A DNA stretch of 64,000 bases from Rhizobium redzepovicii (GCF_019793435.1 NZ_JAILYH010000021.1:50245-114244), one strand, 5' to 3'. Counted from the stretch's first letter, positions 34,747 through 44,834 are shown. Notes: generated from the letters alone by a model not told the origin. Numbers and translations: made by a program.

Positions 34747-35016
34747 ATGACGATACAAAGTGGTTCGCCTGCGTCCACGGATGTCCAGGAAACATCCCGC
34801 ACAATCGACACATCCGAGTTTCTGACACGCATCGCCGAGAAATTGCGGGCCAAGAGCGGCTCGGATCTGCCGCTGTCCTGCTTCATCGAGCAGGTCAAGC
34901 TGCAGCTGGCCGGCGGAAAATCCCCGGAACAGCTGCAGAACGAAGCAGCGGCCGCCAATAGCAACATGCCCGGCCAGCTTTCGGATACCTACAAAGCCTG
35001 GGCGATGCCCGACTGA
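34747..35016 (+). CDS. Small conserved protein of unknown function
   Basis: 89 residues from the ATG at 34747 after GGAGGAGG. The sequence is soluble, with a helical central part (DTSEFLTRIAEKLRAKSG) and a Gln-rich end (SPEQLQNEAAAANSN). No family is recognised. The following inverted repeat (35030-35051) may be its transcript end. It and the DUF1059 gene form a pair of small genes between hemF and cca. Confidence 0.7.
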   Translation: MTIQSGSPASTDVQETSRTIDTSEFLTRIAEKLRAKSGSDLPLSCFIEQVKLQLAGGKSPEQLQNEAAAANSNMPGQLSDTYKAWAMPD

Positions 35017-35029
35017 CACGGCCTCTACT

Positions 35030-35051
35030 GGCCGGCATATCGATGCCGGCC
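35030..35051. repeat. Inverted repeat between two small genes
   Basis: The arms GGCCGGCAT / ATGCCGGCC enclose a 4-nt loop. The region after it (CTTCCCTCCCCCC) is pyrimidine-rich but has no T-run, so a rho-independent terminator is not certain. Confidence 0.5.
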
Positions 35052-35131
35052 GGAACCTTCCCTCCCCCCGCACATTCATAAATCGCGTGAGAAGCGCGAT
35101 CGTCTTTGTGTTTTAAACAGAGGAGAAGACC

Positions 35132-35317
35132 ATGCGACTTTTCGAATGCGGCACTCTCGTCCCGGGCTGCGCCTGGCATACACGGGCGGATAGCGACGCC
35201 GAGGTGGTCCGCCGCGCCGTCGAGCACCTGAAAAATGCTCACGGCGAAACCACGATCCGCGAGAACATGGTGGATAATATCAAGTCTCGCATCCGAGACG
35301 AGGTCAACGCAGCCTGA
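35132..35317 (+). CDS. DUF1059 domain protein
   Basis: 61 residues. The DUF1059 pattern is RLFECGTLVPGCAWHTRADSD with a conserved Cys pair, then EVVRRAVEHLKNAHG. GAGGAG is upstream. The TGA abuts the stop of the convergent cca gene with no gap. Small cytosolic protein of unknown role; related genes are linked to stress and stationary phase in other bacteria. Confidence 0.85.
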   Translation: MRLFECGTLVPGCAWHTRADSDAEVVRRAVEHLKNAHGETTIRENMVDNIKSRIRDEVNAA

Positions 35318-36583
35318 TTATTGCACTCGTTCCTGCAGCCGGGCGAGCAGCGCCGCCCGGTCGGAAACGAAATTTTCTTCCACCCACTGGTTTTCCAGGC
35401 CGGCAAGCAGCTCACCGACGCGCGGGCCGGACGGAATTCCCGCAGACATCACGTCGCCGCCGTTCAGCGGAAATTGCGGCTTCTTCCAGTTCGCGGCCTG
35501 ATCCAGGAGCTTGGTGAGCCGGGCGGACCGCGCCATTTCGTCGAAATCCCCTTCAGCCTTGCCCCGCGCAACGCCGAGCGCCAGCTTCAGCCGCGTCGTG
35601 ATGCCGTCGGCACCGTTGCGGTAGAGCAACCGTTCGAAGGCGGCCGACGACATGTCGTCATTGACAGGTGCTGCCATTGCCCAGGCCTTGAGGAAAGCCG
35701 CTTCCGCGTTCGCAAGCTTGAGCCGGGCTGCCAGTGCCTCCAGCCGCGCCGCATCGGGCGGCACGATCGCCGCAAGCCGCAGCAGCGGATCCGGCGTCCA
35801 GCCGAGCGCCTTTTCAGTGGCGACCAGCGAAGGGATCGCATCGATCCCCCATTTTTCCGATTCCGGCAGGATTTCCGTCAGCACTGCCACCTGCCGCATC
35901 CAGAGCAGCGCCCGGCCGGGATCGGCAGCACCGAGCAGCTTGCGCAGCTCCGACCAGACCCGCTCCGCCGACAGCGTCTTCAGCTTCGAACGCGCCGCCG
36001 AACACGCCTTCAGTCCCTCGGCATCCGGGCGTCCGGAGCCGTAATAGGCAAAGAAGCGGAAGAAGCGCAGGATGCGCAGATGATCTTCCGCAATACGCTT
36101 TGCCGCGTCACCGATGAAGCGGATGTTACGTCTCTCGATATCGGCAAGCCCGCCGACCAGATCCACCACCTCGCCTTTGGCATCGGCATAAAGCGCATTG
36201 ATGGTCAGATCCCGCCGCTCGGCATCGGCCTTCCAATCGGTGCTGAAGGCAACCTTTGCGTGGCGGCCGTCGGTCTCGACGTCGGTGCGAAGCGTCGTCA
36301 CTTCGAAAGGCTTGCCATCAATGACGAGCGTCACCGTGCCGTGCTGCAGGCCCGTCGGCACCGCCTTGATACCGGCCGCGCCCGCCCGATCCATCACCAC
36401 CTCCGGCCTGAGCGTGGTGGCGATGTCAATATCGCTGACCGGCAGGTCCATCAGGCTGTTGCGCACCGCGCCGCCGACCACCCGCGCTTCTCCGCCCTCG
36501 GCCCCACCATTGGCATTGAGGAGTTCCAGGATGCGGCCGAGCGCCGGGTCGCGGAACCATGCTTGGTCGGCAACACCGGTCAT
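35318..36583 (-). CDS. cca: CCA-adding tRNA nucleotidyltransferase
   Basis: 421 residues, class II. The catalytic DxD is in GGAVRNSLMDLPVSDIDIATT, and the nucleotide-recognition region is AERRDLTINALYAD. RRNIRFIGDAAKRIAEDHLRILRFFRF is the conserved neck. It repairs or completes the 3' CCA end of tRNAs. It overlaps the CoA pyrophosphatase gene by ATGA and is last in the DUF1285-nudL-cca operon. Confidence 0.95.
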   Translation of the reverse strand: MTGVADQAWFRDPALGRILELLNANGGAEGGEARVVGGAVRNSLMDLPVSDIDIATTLRPEVVMDRAGAAGIKAVPTGLQHGTVTLVIDGKPFEVTTLRTDVETDGRHAKVAFSTDWKADAERRDLTINALYADAKGEVVDLVGGLADIERRNIRFIGDAAKRIAEDHLRILRFFRFFAYYGSGRPDAEGLKACSAARSKLKTLSAERVWSELRKLLGAADPGRALLWMRQVAVLTEILPESEKWGIDAIPSLVATEKALGWTPDPLLRLAAIVPPDAARLEALAARLKLANAEAAFLKAWAMAAPVNDDMSSAAFERLLYRNGADGITTRLKLALGVARGKAEGDFDEMARSARLTKLLDQAANWKKPQFPLNGGDVMSAGIPSGPRVGELLAGLENQWVEENFVSDRAALLARLQERVQ

Positions 36584-37236
36584 GCATAAAGTCTTTCGTA
36601 AAGCGTGCGGACGATGCCGGCGGTGATGCCCCAGATCATTCTGGTTTCATAGGGCATCCGGTAGAAATGCCGGTCGACGCCGTCGACGACACGCCTGTCG
36701 CGGGCATGGTTAGCAGGGTCCATCAGGAAAGAAAGCGGCACCTCGAACACGTCGGCCACCTCGGCCGGGTTCAGCGTCAGTGCGAAGCCCGGCGAGACGA
36801 CGCCGAGGACCGGTGTGATGCGAAAGCCGGTCGAGGCAAGATAATTCGGCAGCCGCCCGACGGTCTCGACGAAGGAACCGGAAAGACCGATCTCCTCTTC
36901 CGTCTCGCGGATTGCCGCCATCTCAGGTGAGATATCGGCCGGATCGATCGAACCGCCGGGAAAAGCGATCTGCCCGGAATGTTTGCGCAGCGTCGCCGTT
37001 CGCTTGGTAAAGATCACGTGCGCCTCGTCACCGGCATCGACGACGGGCACGAGCACGGCCGCGTCGCGCAGCTTGAAGGTCTCAACCTCGGCGACGATAT
37101 CCGGATTGAGGACATGATCACCGTGATCGCGCCAGGCATGGTCGACCGGTCCGCCATTCTGGTTGAGCGCGCGGCGGCGGAATTCGGCTGCGGAGAACAG
37201 CGGATAACGGTGGGTGATCGCATCATTCATCGGCAA
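36580..37236 (-). CDS. CoA pyrophosphatase (NudL-type Nudix)
   Basis: 218 residues (MPMNDA; a second ATG is at 37230). The NudL family motif FTKRTATLRKHSGQIAFPGG precedes a Nudix box of the form ISPEMAAIRETEEEIGL. These enzymes hydrolyse CoA and its derivatives to 3'-phospho-AMP and 4'-phosphopantetheine. It overlaps DUF1285 upstream by 10 bp and cca downstream by ATGA, showing tight co-translation. Confidence 0.92.
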   Translation of the reverse strand: MPMNDAITHRYPLFSAAEFRRRALNQNGGPVDHAWRDHGDHVLNPDIVAEVETFKLRDAAVLVPVVDAGDEAHVIFTKRTATLRKHSGQIAFPGGSIDPADISPEMAAIRETEEEIGLSGSFVETVGRLPNYLASTGFRITPVLGVVSPGFALTLNPAEVADVFEVPLSFLMDPANHARDRRVVDGVDRHFYRMPYETRMIWGITAGIVRTLYERLYA

Positions 37237-37850
37237 AGAGCATCCAGTTCGTCGGCCGGCATGACAGGAAAAACCTCGCCAGAGGAGCGGATCGCAAACA
37301 TCGCCCGTCCCTGCACGTCGAGAATCTCGCCAAGCGCGACCAGTTCATACATCACCGCACGCGACACCAGCGCCTCCAGCCGCCCGCGCACATGCAGATA
37401 GGGTTTAAGTTCGGCGTTGCCGTCCGCAATGGCAAAGCGCAGCCGATGCTGTCCTCCCGCCTCCACGACATCGCCGACATTGGTTCGCAATGTCAGCACC
37501 TGTTTACCCTCCCGATCCGTCACACTCATCTCCACGGCAATGAAGGGAGCGTCGGCGACCCTGATCCCGACCTTTTCCACAGGAGTTACAAGATAGGTCT
37601 TCTCATCTTCGTCCTTGCGCAAAACCGTCGAAAACAGCCGCACCAGCGCCGGCCGGCCGATCGGCGTGCCCATGTAGAACCAAGTGCCGTCGGCTCTGAT
37701 CTCCATATCGATATCGCCGCAGAAAGGCGGATTCCACCGCTCGACCGGCGGTAAGCCGCGTTTTTTTCCGCCGCTTTCGTCAGAGGCGCGCGAAATCATG
37801 GCGGCAAGTCCTGCCGCATCCGCCTGTCCGCTGATTTCCTCGGCTGCCAT
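37227..37850 (-). CDS. DUF1285 protein
   Basis: 207 residues. The family core runs RWNPPFCGDIDMEIRADGTWFYMGTPIGRPALVRLFSTVLRKD with its TYLVTPVEKVGI follow-on. The fold is known from structural genomics, but the function is not. It heads a three-gene operon with nudL and cca, and its 5' end lies 158 bp from the divergent moxR gene. Confidence 0.88.
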   Translation of the reverse strand: MAAEEISGQADAAGLAAMISRASDESGGKKRGLPPVERWNPPFCGDIDMEIRADGTWFYMGTPIGRPALVRLFSTVLRKDEDEKTYLVTPVEKVGIRVADAPFIAVEMSVTDREGKQVLTLRTNVGDVVEAGGQHRLRFAIADGNAELKPYLHVRGRLEALVSRAVMYELVALGEILDVQGRAMFAIRSSGEVFPVMPADELDALCR

Positions 37851-38008
37851 TCTTCCGTCCCGGTTTGTCCTTAACGAAGTGATGTCACGAGATAGTCATT
37901 CGCAACGAACTTGTCAGCCCGTCACATCTCCATAACTCTATCGAGTATGAGGCACATGTATAAGTCCGCCGATTCGCTGCCGAATGATTTCAGCCGTTGG
38001 AGATGCCT

Positions 38009-39019
38009 ATGGGTATGATGAAGACCGAAGCCAGCCTCGATGAAAAGGCAATCGTCGCCGCCGCCGAAAAGGCGCTCTCCGATATCGCCGCCATCCGCGG
38101 AGAGGTCTCGAAGGTGATCTTCGGTCAGGAAAGCGTCGTCGAGAACACCATTCTCGCCGTGCTCTCCGGTGGTCATGCCCTGCTCGTCGGCGTTCCCGGC
38201 CTTGCCAAGACCAGACTGGTGACGACACTCGGCGAAGTCCTCGGCCTCGCCGCCAACCGCATCCAGTTCACGCCCGACCTGATGCCCTCGGATATTCTCG
38301 GGTCCGAGGTGATGGATCAGGACGACAGTGGACGCCGGTCTTTCCGCTTCGTCAAGGGTCCTGTCTTCGCTCAGCTACTGATGGCCGACGAGATCAACCG
38401 CGCCTCGCCGCGGACCCAGTCGGCGCTTCTGCAAGCCATGCAGGAATATCACATCACGATCGCCGGCCAGCGTTATGACCTGCCGGCGCCCTTCCATGTG
38501 CTCGCCACCCAGAACCCGCTCGAGCAGGAAGGCACCTATCCCCTGCCCGAAGCCCAGCTCGACCGTTTTCTGCTGCAGGTCGACGTCAACTATCCCGAGC
38601 TCGCCGCCGAACGCCAGATCCTGCTCGAGACGACGGGTCTGGGAGAAACCCGGCCGGCAGCCGTCATCGACGCGCAGCGGCTGATCGAGATCCAGACGCT
38701 GGTGCGTCAGATGCCGGTGAGCGACACGGTCGTCGACGCCATCCTGGCGCTGGTGCGGTCCGCCCGCCCCGGCCAGGGCAATGCATCGACCGACAAGAAC
38801 GTCGCCTGGGGTCCGGGTCCTCGCGCCGGCCAGGCGATGATGCTTTGCGCCCGTGCCCGGGCGCTCTATGAAGGCCGCCTGGCGCCCTCGCTCGACGATA
38901 TTTTTGCGCTGGCCGAACCCATTCTCCAGCACCGTATGGCGCTGACATTCGCCGCCCGCGCCGAAGGCATGTCGGTGCGCGACGTCATCGCCGGACTGGT
39001 CAAGCAGGCAAAGGGATAA
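38009..39019 (+). CDS. MoxR-family AAA+ ATPase
   Basis: 336 residues from the ATG at 38009 (GGAG 6 nt upstream; alternatives at 37997 TTG, 38003 and 38015). Walker A GVPGLAKTR, Walker B LLMADEINRASPRTQSALLQAM and sensor 1 VLATQNPLEQEGTYPLPEAQLDRF are classic MoxR. These ATPases act as chaperones for vWA/DUF58 proteins in the next gene. The gene starts a four-gene operon with overlapping or near-abutting ends. Confidence 0.93.
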   Translation: MGMMKTEASLDEKAIVAAAEKALSDIAAIRGEVSKVIFGQESVVENTILAVLSGGHALLVGVPGLAKTRLVTTLGEVLGLAANRIQFTPDLMPSDILGSEVMDQDDSGRRSFRFVKGPVFAQLLMADEINRASPRTQSALLQAMQEYHITIAGQRYDLPAPFHVLATQNPLEQEGTYPLPEAQLDRFLLQVDVNYPELAAERQILLETTGLGETRPAAVIDAQRLIEIQTLVRQMPVSDTVVDAILALVRSARPGQGNASTDKNVAWGPGPRAGQAMMLCARARALYEGRLAPSLDDIFALAEPILQHRMALTFAARAEGMSVRDVIAGLVKQAKG

Positions 39020-39032
39020 GGAAGCCGGACGC

Positions 39033-39953
39033 GTGGCATCTATCGGACAGATCGTCAATCCGACGTCAGGCAGCGATGCCCTTTCCCGCGCCAGGCAGCG
39101 GGCCGCCCTGGTGCCGGACTGCCTGGTGGAAGCCAAGCGCATCGCCAATACGGTGATCGCCGGCTGGCATGGCCGCCGCAAGCGCGGCATCGGCGAAAAT
39201 TTCTGGCAGTTCCGTCCCTATGCCGAGGGCGAAAGCCTGTCGCGCATCGATTGGCGCCGCTCCGCCCGCGACGATCATACCTATGTGCGCGAGCGCGAAT
39301 GGGAAGCGGCCCACACGATCTGGCTCTGGTGCGACATGTCGCCCTCGATGATGTACAAGTCGAGCTATGGCAGCGTCTCCAAGGAAAGTCGCGCGCTGGT
39401 CGTCATGCTGGCGCTGGCCGAGATACTCGCCCGCTCCGGCGAGCGTATCGGCTGCCCCGGCATCATGGATCCCGCCTCCACCCGCAATGCCGCCGAGCGT
39501 CTTGCGGCCGCGCTCATGCACACGCCGCTGACCGGCGGTCTGCCTGAAACGGCAATGATTCGCGGCTGGAGCGACCTCGTCCTCATCGGCGATTTCCTCG
39601 ATGATGCACCGGCGATCATGGAACGCCTCGGCCCGCTTGCCCGCCGCGGCCTGCGCGGCCACGTGGTCGAGATATCGGATCCCGCCGAGGAAATATTCCC
39701 CTATAGCGGCCGCACCGAATTCACCGATCCGGAGAGCGGCGCCAAGCTCATCTCCGGCCGCGCCGAACACATCCGCGAAGCCTATCGCAATGCCTACCTC
39801 GCCCGCAGGGACAGCCTCGGCCAGTCGCTGCGCCATCTCGGCTGGACCTTTGCGACGCACCGCACCGATCATCTTGCCTCGGAGGCGCTGGTCGCGGTGC
39901 ACATGTACCTTTCCGGCATGCCGGCCAAGGCAACGCATGGAGGGCAGCTGTGA
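39033..39953 (+). CDS. DUF58 protein with von Willebrand A-like fold
   Basis: 306 residues from a GTG start. The DUF58 signature is FRPYAEGESLSRIDWRRSARDDHTYVREREWE. A vWA-like domain follows, with the MIDAS-like LWCDMSPSMM instead of the D-x-S-x-S form. Interacts with the MoxR ATPase upstream by family analogy. Its stop overlaps the next gene (GTGA). Confidence 0.92.
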   Translation: MASIGQIVNPTSGSDALSRARQRAALVPDCLVEAKRIANTVIAGWHGRRKRGIGENFWQFRPYAEGESLSRIDWRRSARDDHTYVREREWEAAHTIWLWCDMSPSMMYKSSYGSVSKESRALVVMLALAEILARSGERIGCPGIMDPASTRNAAERLAAALMHTPLTGGLPETAMIRGWSDLVLIGDFLDDAPAIMERLGPLARRGLRGHVVEISDPAEEIFPYSGRTEFTDPESGAKLISGRAEHIREAYRNAYLARRDSLGQSLRHLGWTFATHRTDHLASEALVAVHMYLSGMPAKATHGGQL

Positions 39954-42763
39954 ACGCCCTTCCTTTCGCTTTCGCCTTTCCCGCCATTCTGGGCGCACTC
40001 GTCGCCTTGCCGGTCATCTGGTGGCTGCTGCGGCTGACGCCGCCGCGGCCGAAGACCGAGGTCTTCCCGCCGCTGAAAATCCTCGCCTCCGTTTTGAAGC
40101 GCGAGGAGACGCCGGCGCAGAGCCCGTGGTGGCTGACGCTGCTGCGCATGCTGCTCGCCGCCACCGTCATTCTTGCGATCGCCGATCCGGTCTTCAATCC
40201 GCGCACCAGTTCGCTCGCCTCAGGCGGCCCGCTCGTCCTCTTCGTCGACAACAGCTGGGCGGCGGCCCCAGACTGGGAGCGCCGCATCCAGACGGCCGAC
40301 GCGTTGATAGACGACGCCGAATCCGCCGGCACGCCGGTGTCGATCGCCTTCACCGCCGATCCGACCAACAACGCCGTTCCAGGCACCGCCGCGGCCGCCC
40401 GCGACAAGCTGCGCGCCGCCGAGCCGCGACCGCTGGTGCCGGACCGCGAGCGCGCCTTCCAGGCGCTGCGCGCGGCGTTGAACGGCGTCAAACCCGGGAC
40501 CCTCGCCTTCCTGACCGACGGCGCCGCTGTCAAGGCCAACGACGCGACGGTGCAAAGGCTCGCGGAACTCCAGCCCGCCGATCTCCGCCTGATCGAGGGC
40601 GATGCCGAACGGACGGTCGCCATCACCGCGGCCAACAATGCGGCCGATGCCATGACCGTCAAGGTCACACGGCTTAACAGTTCGCGCGCCGCATCCGTGG
40701 CGCTGAATGCGGTCGATACCCAGGGGCGCTCGATTGCCAACGGCAGGGTGGATTTCCGCCCCGGCCAGAGCGTGGCGACAAGTTCGATCACCGCCCCCTT
40801 CGAAATGCGCAACGATTTCGCCCGCGTCAGCGTCGACAACGGCGCAACGGCCGGCGCCGTTCACCTGCTCGACGATGCATTCAAGCGCCGCCGTGTTGTC
40901 TTGCTGTCTGGTGAAGGCGGGGATGAGTTCCAGCCGCTGCTCTCGCCGCTCTATTATATCCAGCGGGCGCTGCAGCCCTATGCGGATCTGATCCAGCCCA
41001 GCGATTCCGACCTTTCGGTCGCCATACCGAAACTTCTCGCCAGCAATCCCTCCATCATTATCATGGCCGATATCGGCCGTCTGCCTGAAGAAACCTACGA
41101 ACCGCTGACGCGCTGGATATCGAATGGTGGCATGCTGCTGCGTTTTGCCGGTCCGCGCATGGCCGCAGCCCCTGCCGATGATCCGCTGATCCCCGTCATC
41201 CTGCGCCAGGGAGAGCGGGCGCTGGGCGGCACATTGTCCTGGAGCGAGCCGCAGTCGCTCGCCGAATTTCCGAGTTTCGGGCCTTTCGCCGGCATAGCGC
41301 GTCCCGTTGATGTCGTCGTCAAGCGGCAGGTGCTTGCCGAACCGACGCCCGATCTTGCCGAACGCACCTGGGCGAGCCTGGCTGACGGCACGCCGCTGGT
41401 GACGATGAAGCAGCTCGCATCCGGACAGATCGTCCTGTTTCATGTGACCGCGGAAGCGACCTGGTCCGATCTGCCGATCTCGGGCACTTTCGTCGACATG
41501 CTGCGCCACCTCCTGCAAATATCGCGCTCGGGCGGCGTCACGTCGGAGGCGCGCGGCAATGCGCGTATCTCCGAAACCCTGCCGCCATTCCGGATGCTGA
41601 CGGCCAAGGGCACGCTCGTCTCCGAGACGGGCGCGGCGCGACCCCTCATTCCACAGGCCGGAGCCGAACCGACGGCGAATTTCGACAACCCGCCCGGGCT
41701 CTACGGTTCGGAAGACGGTTTCACCTCCCTGAACGTATTGCCTGAGGACGCCGAACTGACGCCGCTCGACACAACCGGGACCAATGCCGTGCGCGAAGGC
41801 CTGATTGGTGGCGAGAGCTGGTCGGCAAAGCCCGTGCTTTTTCTCGCAGCCTTTCTGCTGCTGCTGGCCGACAGTCTGGTCGTCCTTTTCATGAACGGCG
41901 CGTTCTCACGATTGCGCCCGGCTGCCCGCACAGCGGCGATGATCGCCATTGCGGTCAGTGTCGGCTTCCTCGTGCAACCCGGCATGCTTCATGCCGATGA
42001 CTCGCAGCCCGGCGACGACCTCATTCTCCAGAGGCTCGACAATACGCATCTCGCCTATGTCGTCACCGGCGAACGGGACGTGGACGAGATATCCGAGCGC
42101 GGACTCGAGGGCCTTACCCAGTTCCTGACGTTCCGCACGACGCTGGAGCCGGCGCCGCCCGTCGGCATCGACCCCACCAAAGATGAACTCGCCTTCTATC
42201 CGATCATCTACTGGCCGGTTTCGGCAACGGCGCCGATGCCGCCGTCGGCGGCGATCAGCCGCATCGACGCCTATATGCGCAATGGCGGCACCGTGCTTTT
42301 CGATACGCGCGATCAGATTAGCGCCCTGGACAATGGCGGCAATATCAGCGCCAACGGCCAGAGGCTGCAGGCAATCCTCGCCAATCTCGACATTCCGCCG
42401 CTGGAACCGGTGCCATCGGACCACGTGCTGACGAAATCCTTCTATCTCCTGTCGAGCTTTCCCGGCCGTTACACCGGCAGCCCGCTTTGGATCGAGGCTC
42501 GGCAGGGTGGCCGCGAAGCGACCGAAAAATCGGCTGCGACGGCCGACGGCGTTTCGCCGATCCTGATCACCGGCAATGATTTCGCCGGCGCCTGGGCAGT
42601 CGACGATAACGGCGTGCCGATGCTGCCGACCGTGCCGTCCGATGAAGCGCAGCGCGAATATGCCTACCGTGCCGGTGTCAACATCATGATGTATATGCTG
42701 ACCGGCAACTACAAGACCGACCAGGTCCATGTTCCCGACCTTCTCGAACGGTTAGGACAGTGA
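39950..42763 (+). CDS. BatA/DUF4159 membrane protein
   Basis: 937 residues. The N-terminus (PAILGALVALPVIWWLLRL) is the BatA anchor. The middle has a vWA-like region (PLVLFVDNSW) and further beta-rich parts. Two membrane segments (about 625-645 and 663-682) are followed by a C-terminal DUF4159 domain starting near LILQRLDNTHLAYVVTGERDVDE. It is membrane-bound, with a large extracytoplasmic portion. GTG start overlapping the DUF58 stop. The role in aerotolerance or envelope integrity is inferred from Bat operons. Confidence 0.9.
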   Translation: MNALPFAFAFPAILGALVALPVIWWLLRLTPPRPKTEVFPPLKILASVLKREETPAQSPWWLTLLRMLLAATVILAIADPVFNPRTSSLASGGPLVLFVDNSWAAAPDWERRIQTADALIDDAESAGTPVSIAFTADPTNNAVPGTAAAARDKLRAAEPRPLVPDRERAFQALRAALNGVKPGTLAFLTDGAAVKANDATVQRLAELQPADLRLIEGDAERTVAITAANNAADAMTVKVTRLNSSRAASVALNAVDTQGRSIANGRVDFRPGQSVATSSITAPFEMRNDFARVSVDNGATAGAVHLLDDAFKRRRVVLLSGEGGDEFQPLLSPLYYIQRALQPYADLIQPSDSDLSVAIPKLLASNPSIIIMADIGRLPEETYEPLTRWISNGGMLLRFAGPRMAAAPADDPLIPVILRQGERALGGTLSWSEPQSLAEFPSFGPFAGIARPVDVVVKRQVLAEPTPDLAERTWASLADGTPLVTMKQLASGQIVLFHVTAEATWSDLPISGTFVDMLRHLLQISRSGGVTSEARGNARISETLPPFRMLTAKGTLVSETGAARPLIPQAGAEPTANFDNPPGLYGSEDGFTSLNVLPEDAELTPLDTTGTNAVREGLIGGESWSAKPVLFLAAFLLLLADSLVVLFMNGAFSRLRPAARTAAMIAIAVSVGFLVQPGMLHADDSQPGDDLILQRLDNTHLAYVVTGERDVDEISERGLEGLTQFLTFRTTLEPAPPVGIDPTKDELAFYPIIYWPVSATAPMPPSAAISRIDAYMRNGGTVLFDTRDQISALDNGGNISANGQRLQAILANLDIPPLEPVPSDHVLTKSFYLLSSFPGRYTGSPLWIEARQGGREATEKSAATADGVSPILITGNDFAGAWAVDDNGVPMLPTVPSDEAQREYAYRAGVNIMMYMLTGNYKTDQVHVPDLLERLGQ

Positions 42764-42764
42764 G

Positions 42765-44834
42765 ATGACCTTCGACTTTTCGCCTTTCCTGCCCTGGCCG
42801 GTTCTGGCCGCACTGGCCGCCGTCAGCGTCATCATCGCCGCCTTCGCGATCTGGCGCGGCATTCGCGGCGCCTGGATCAGAACGCTGGCGGCGCTCGCCA
42901 TGCTGACCGCCCTTGCCAATCCGGTGCTGCTGCAGGAGGATAGGGATCAGCTGTCGACGATCGTCCCGGTTCTCGTCGACCGAAGCCAGAGCCAGCAGAC
43001 GCCCGATCGCGTCAAGATGACCGACGATGCGCTGGCGGCGTTGAAGGGGCAGCTCGCCCGCTTCCCCCAGATCGAGCCCCGCTTCGTCGATGTCGAAGGC
43101 GACGTCAATTCCGATGTGCCGTCGACGCGCCTGTTCGACGCGCTGTCGGCCAACATCGCCGATGTTCCGCCTGCCCGCATCGGCGGCGCCATCATGCTGA
43201 CCGATGGTGAAGTTCACGATGTTCCGGCCGCCAATCAGGCGCTCGGTTTCGATGCGCCGATCCATGGCCTCATCACCGGCAAAGCCAACGAATTCGATCG
43301 CCGCATCGAAGTCATCAAGGGGCCGCGCTTCGGCATCGTCAATGAGGAGCAGCAGGTCGTTCTGCGCGTCTTCGACGACGGCCCGAGCCCCGGCGGCACG
43401 GCCAATGTCACGGTAAAGCTGAACGGTGACGAGATCGCCACCCTTCAGGCGACGCCCGGTCAGGATACGCCCTTCTCCTTCAAGGTGCCGGCCGGCGGCA
43501 GCAACGTGCTCGAATTTTCCGTTGCCGCACTTCCGGGCGAGGTCACCACTGCCAACAATCGCGCCGTTCACGTCATCGACGGCATCCGCCAGAATCTCCG
43601 CGTCCTTCTCGTCTCCGGCGAGCCGCATGCCGGCGAACGCGCCTGGCGCAACCTGCTGAAATCCGATGCCTCGGTCGATCTTGTCCATTTCACCATCCTG
43701 CGGCCGCCGGAAAAGCAGGACGGCACACCGATCAACGAGCTGTCGCTGATCGCCTTCCCGACGCGCGAACTCTTCGTCGACAAGATCAAGGATTTCGACC
43801 TGATCATCTTCGACCGCTACCAGCACCGCGGCGTGCTGCCGCTGCTTTATTACGATTACATCGCCCAATATGTCGACAATGGCGGCGCGCTGCTGATCGC
43901 CGCCGGTCCCGAGCATGCCGGCCCCGACTCCATCGCACTGACGCCGCTTTCCTCGGTCCTGCCGGCAACGCCCACCGGAGAGATGATCGAAAAGGCCTTC
44001 TACCCGCGCCTCTCCGAGGAAGGCCGCAAGCATCCCGTCACCCGCGGCCTGGACGGTTCGGGCGAGGATCCGCCGCATTGGGGCCGCTGGTTCCGCAGCG
44101 TCGATGTCGATCGGCCGCAGGGCGAGACGATCATGCTCGGTGCCGACAACCACCCGCTGCTGGTGCTGAACCGCGCCGGCCAGGGCCGGGTCGCCATGCT
44201 GCTTTCCGATCAGGGCTGGCTCTGGGCGCGCGGCTTCGAAGGCGGCGGACCGAACGTTTCGCTCTATCGCCGTATCGCCCATTGGCTGATGAAGGAGCCG
44301 GCGCTCGAGGAAGAAGCGCTGACGGCGCGCGCCGCCGGCCGGACGCTTGAAGTCACGCGCCAGACGATCGGCGACAATCCGGGCAACGCCACCGTGCGTT
44401 ACCCCTCGGGCAAGACCGAAACCCTGCCGCTCACCCAGGCCGAACCGGGGCTCTACAAGGCCGAGAAGCGGATGGATGAAATCGGCCTCTTCGAAATCCG
44501 CAACGGCAAGCTGTCGACGCTTGTCCATATCGGCGCCGTCGACGCACCGGAATTCAAGGCGATGATCTCGACGACCGATGTGCTGAAGCCGGTCACCGAG
44601 AGAAGCAAGGGTCTCGTCACCCGCGTCGCCAACGAAAACGGCAGGATCAGCGTGCCGCCGATCCTGCCGGTACGCAGCCAGGTCCGCGTCGCCGACAATG
44701 ATCGCATGATGATTCGCATGACCAGCGAGACGGTCTTGAAGGGCATCAACACGCTGCCGCTCTTTGCCGGTTTTGCCGGCGTCGGCATCCTGCTGTTGGC
44801 CTTCGGAACCATGTGGTGGCGCGAGGGGCGGTAA
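42765..44834 (+). CDS. Membrane protein with glutamine-amidotransferase-like fold
   Basis: 689 residues. Two N-terminal helices (10-30, 35-53) and one C-terminal helix (LFAGFAGVGILLLAFGTMWW) flank a large extracytoplasmic region with a class I GATase-like fold (ALLIAAGPEHAGPDS). The catalytic Cys of true amidotransferases is missing, so it is likely non-enzymatic. It completes the MoxR operon, with 1 bp to the previous gene and 4 bp to a GNAT gene. Confidence 0.88.
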   Translation: MTFDFSPFLPWPVLAALAAVSVIIAAFAIWRGIRGAWIRTLAALAMLTALANPVLLQEDRDQLSTIVPVLVDRSQSQQTPDRVKMTDDALAALKGQLARFPQIEPRFVDVEGDVNSDVPSTRLFDALSANIADVPPARIGGAIMLTDGEVHDVPAANQALGFDAPIHGLITGKANEFDRRIEVIKGPRFGIVNEEQQVVLRVFDDGPSPGGTANVTVKLNGDEIATLQATPGQDTPFSFKVPAGGSNVLEFSVAALPGEVTTANNRAVHVIDGIRQNLRVLLVSGEPHAGERAWRNLLKSDASVDLVHFTILRPPEKQDGTPINELSLIAFPTRELFVDKIKDFDLIIFDRYQHRGVLPLLYYDYIAQYVDNGGALLIAAGPEHAGPDSIALTPLSSVLPATPTGEMIEKAFYPRLSEEGRKHPVTRGLDGSGEDPPHWGRWFRSVDVDRPQGETIMLGADNHPLLVLNRAGQGRVAMLLSDQGWLWARGFEGGGPNVSLYRRIAHWLMKEPALEEEALTARAAGRTLEVTRQTIGDNPGNATVRYPSGKTETLPLTQAEPGLYKAEKRMDEIGLFEIRNGKLSTLVHIGAVDAPEFKAMISTTDVLKPVTERSKGLVTRVANENGRISVPPILPVRSQVRVADNDRMMIRMTSETVLKGINTLPLFAGFAGVGILLLAFGTMWWREGR

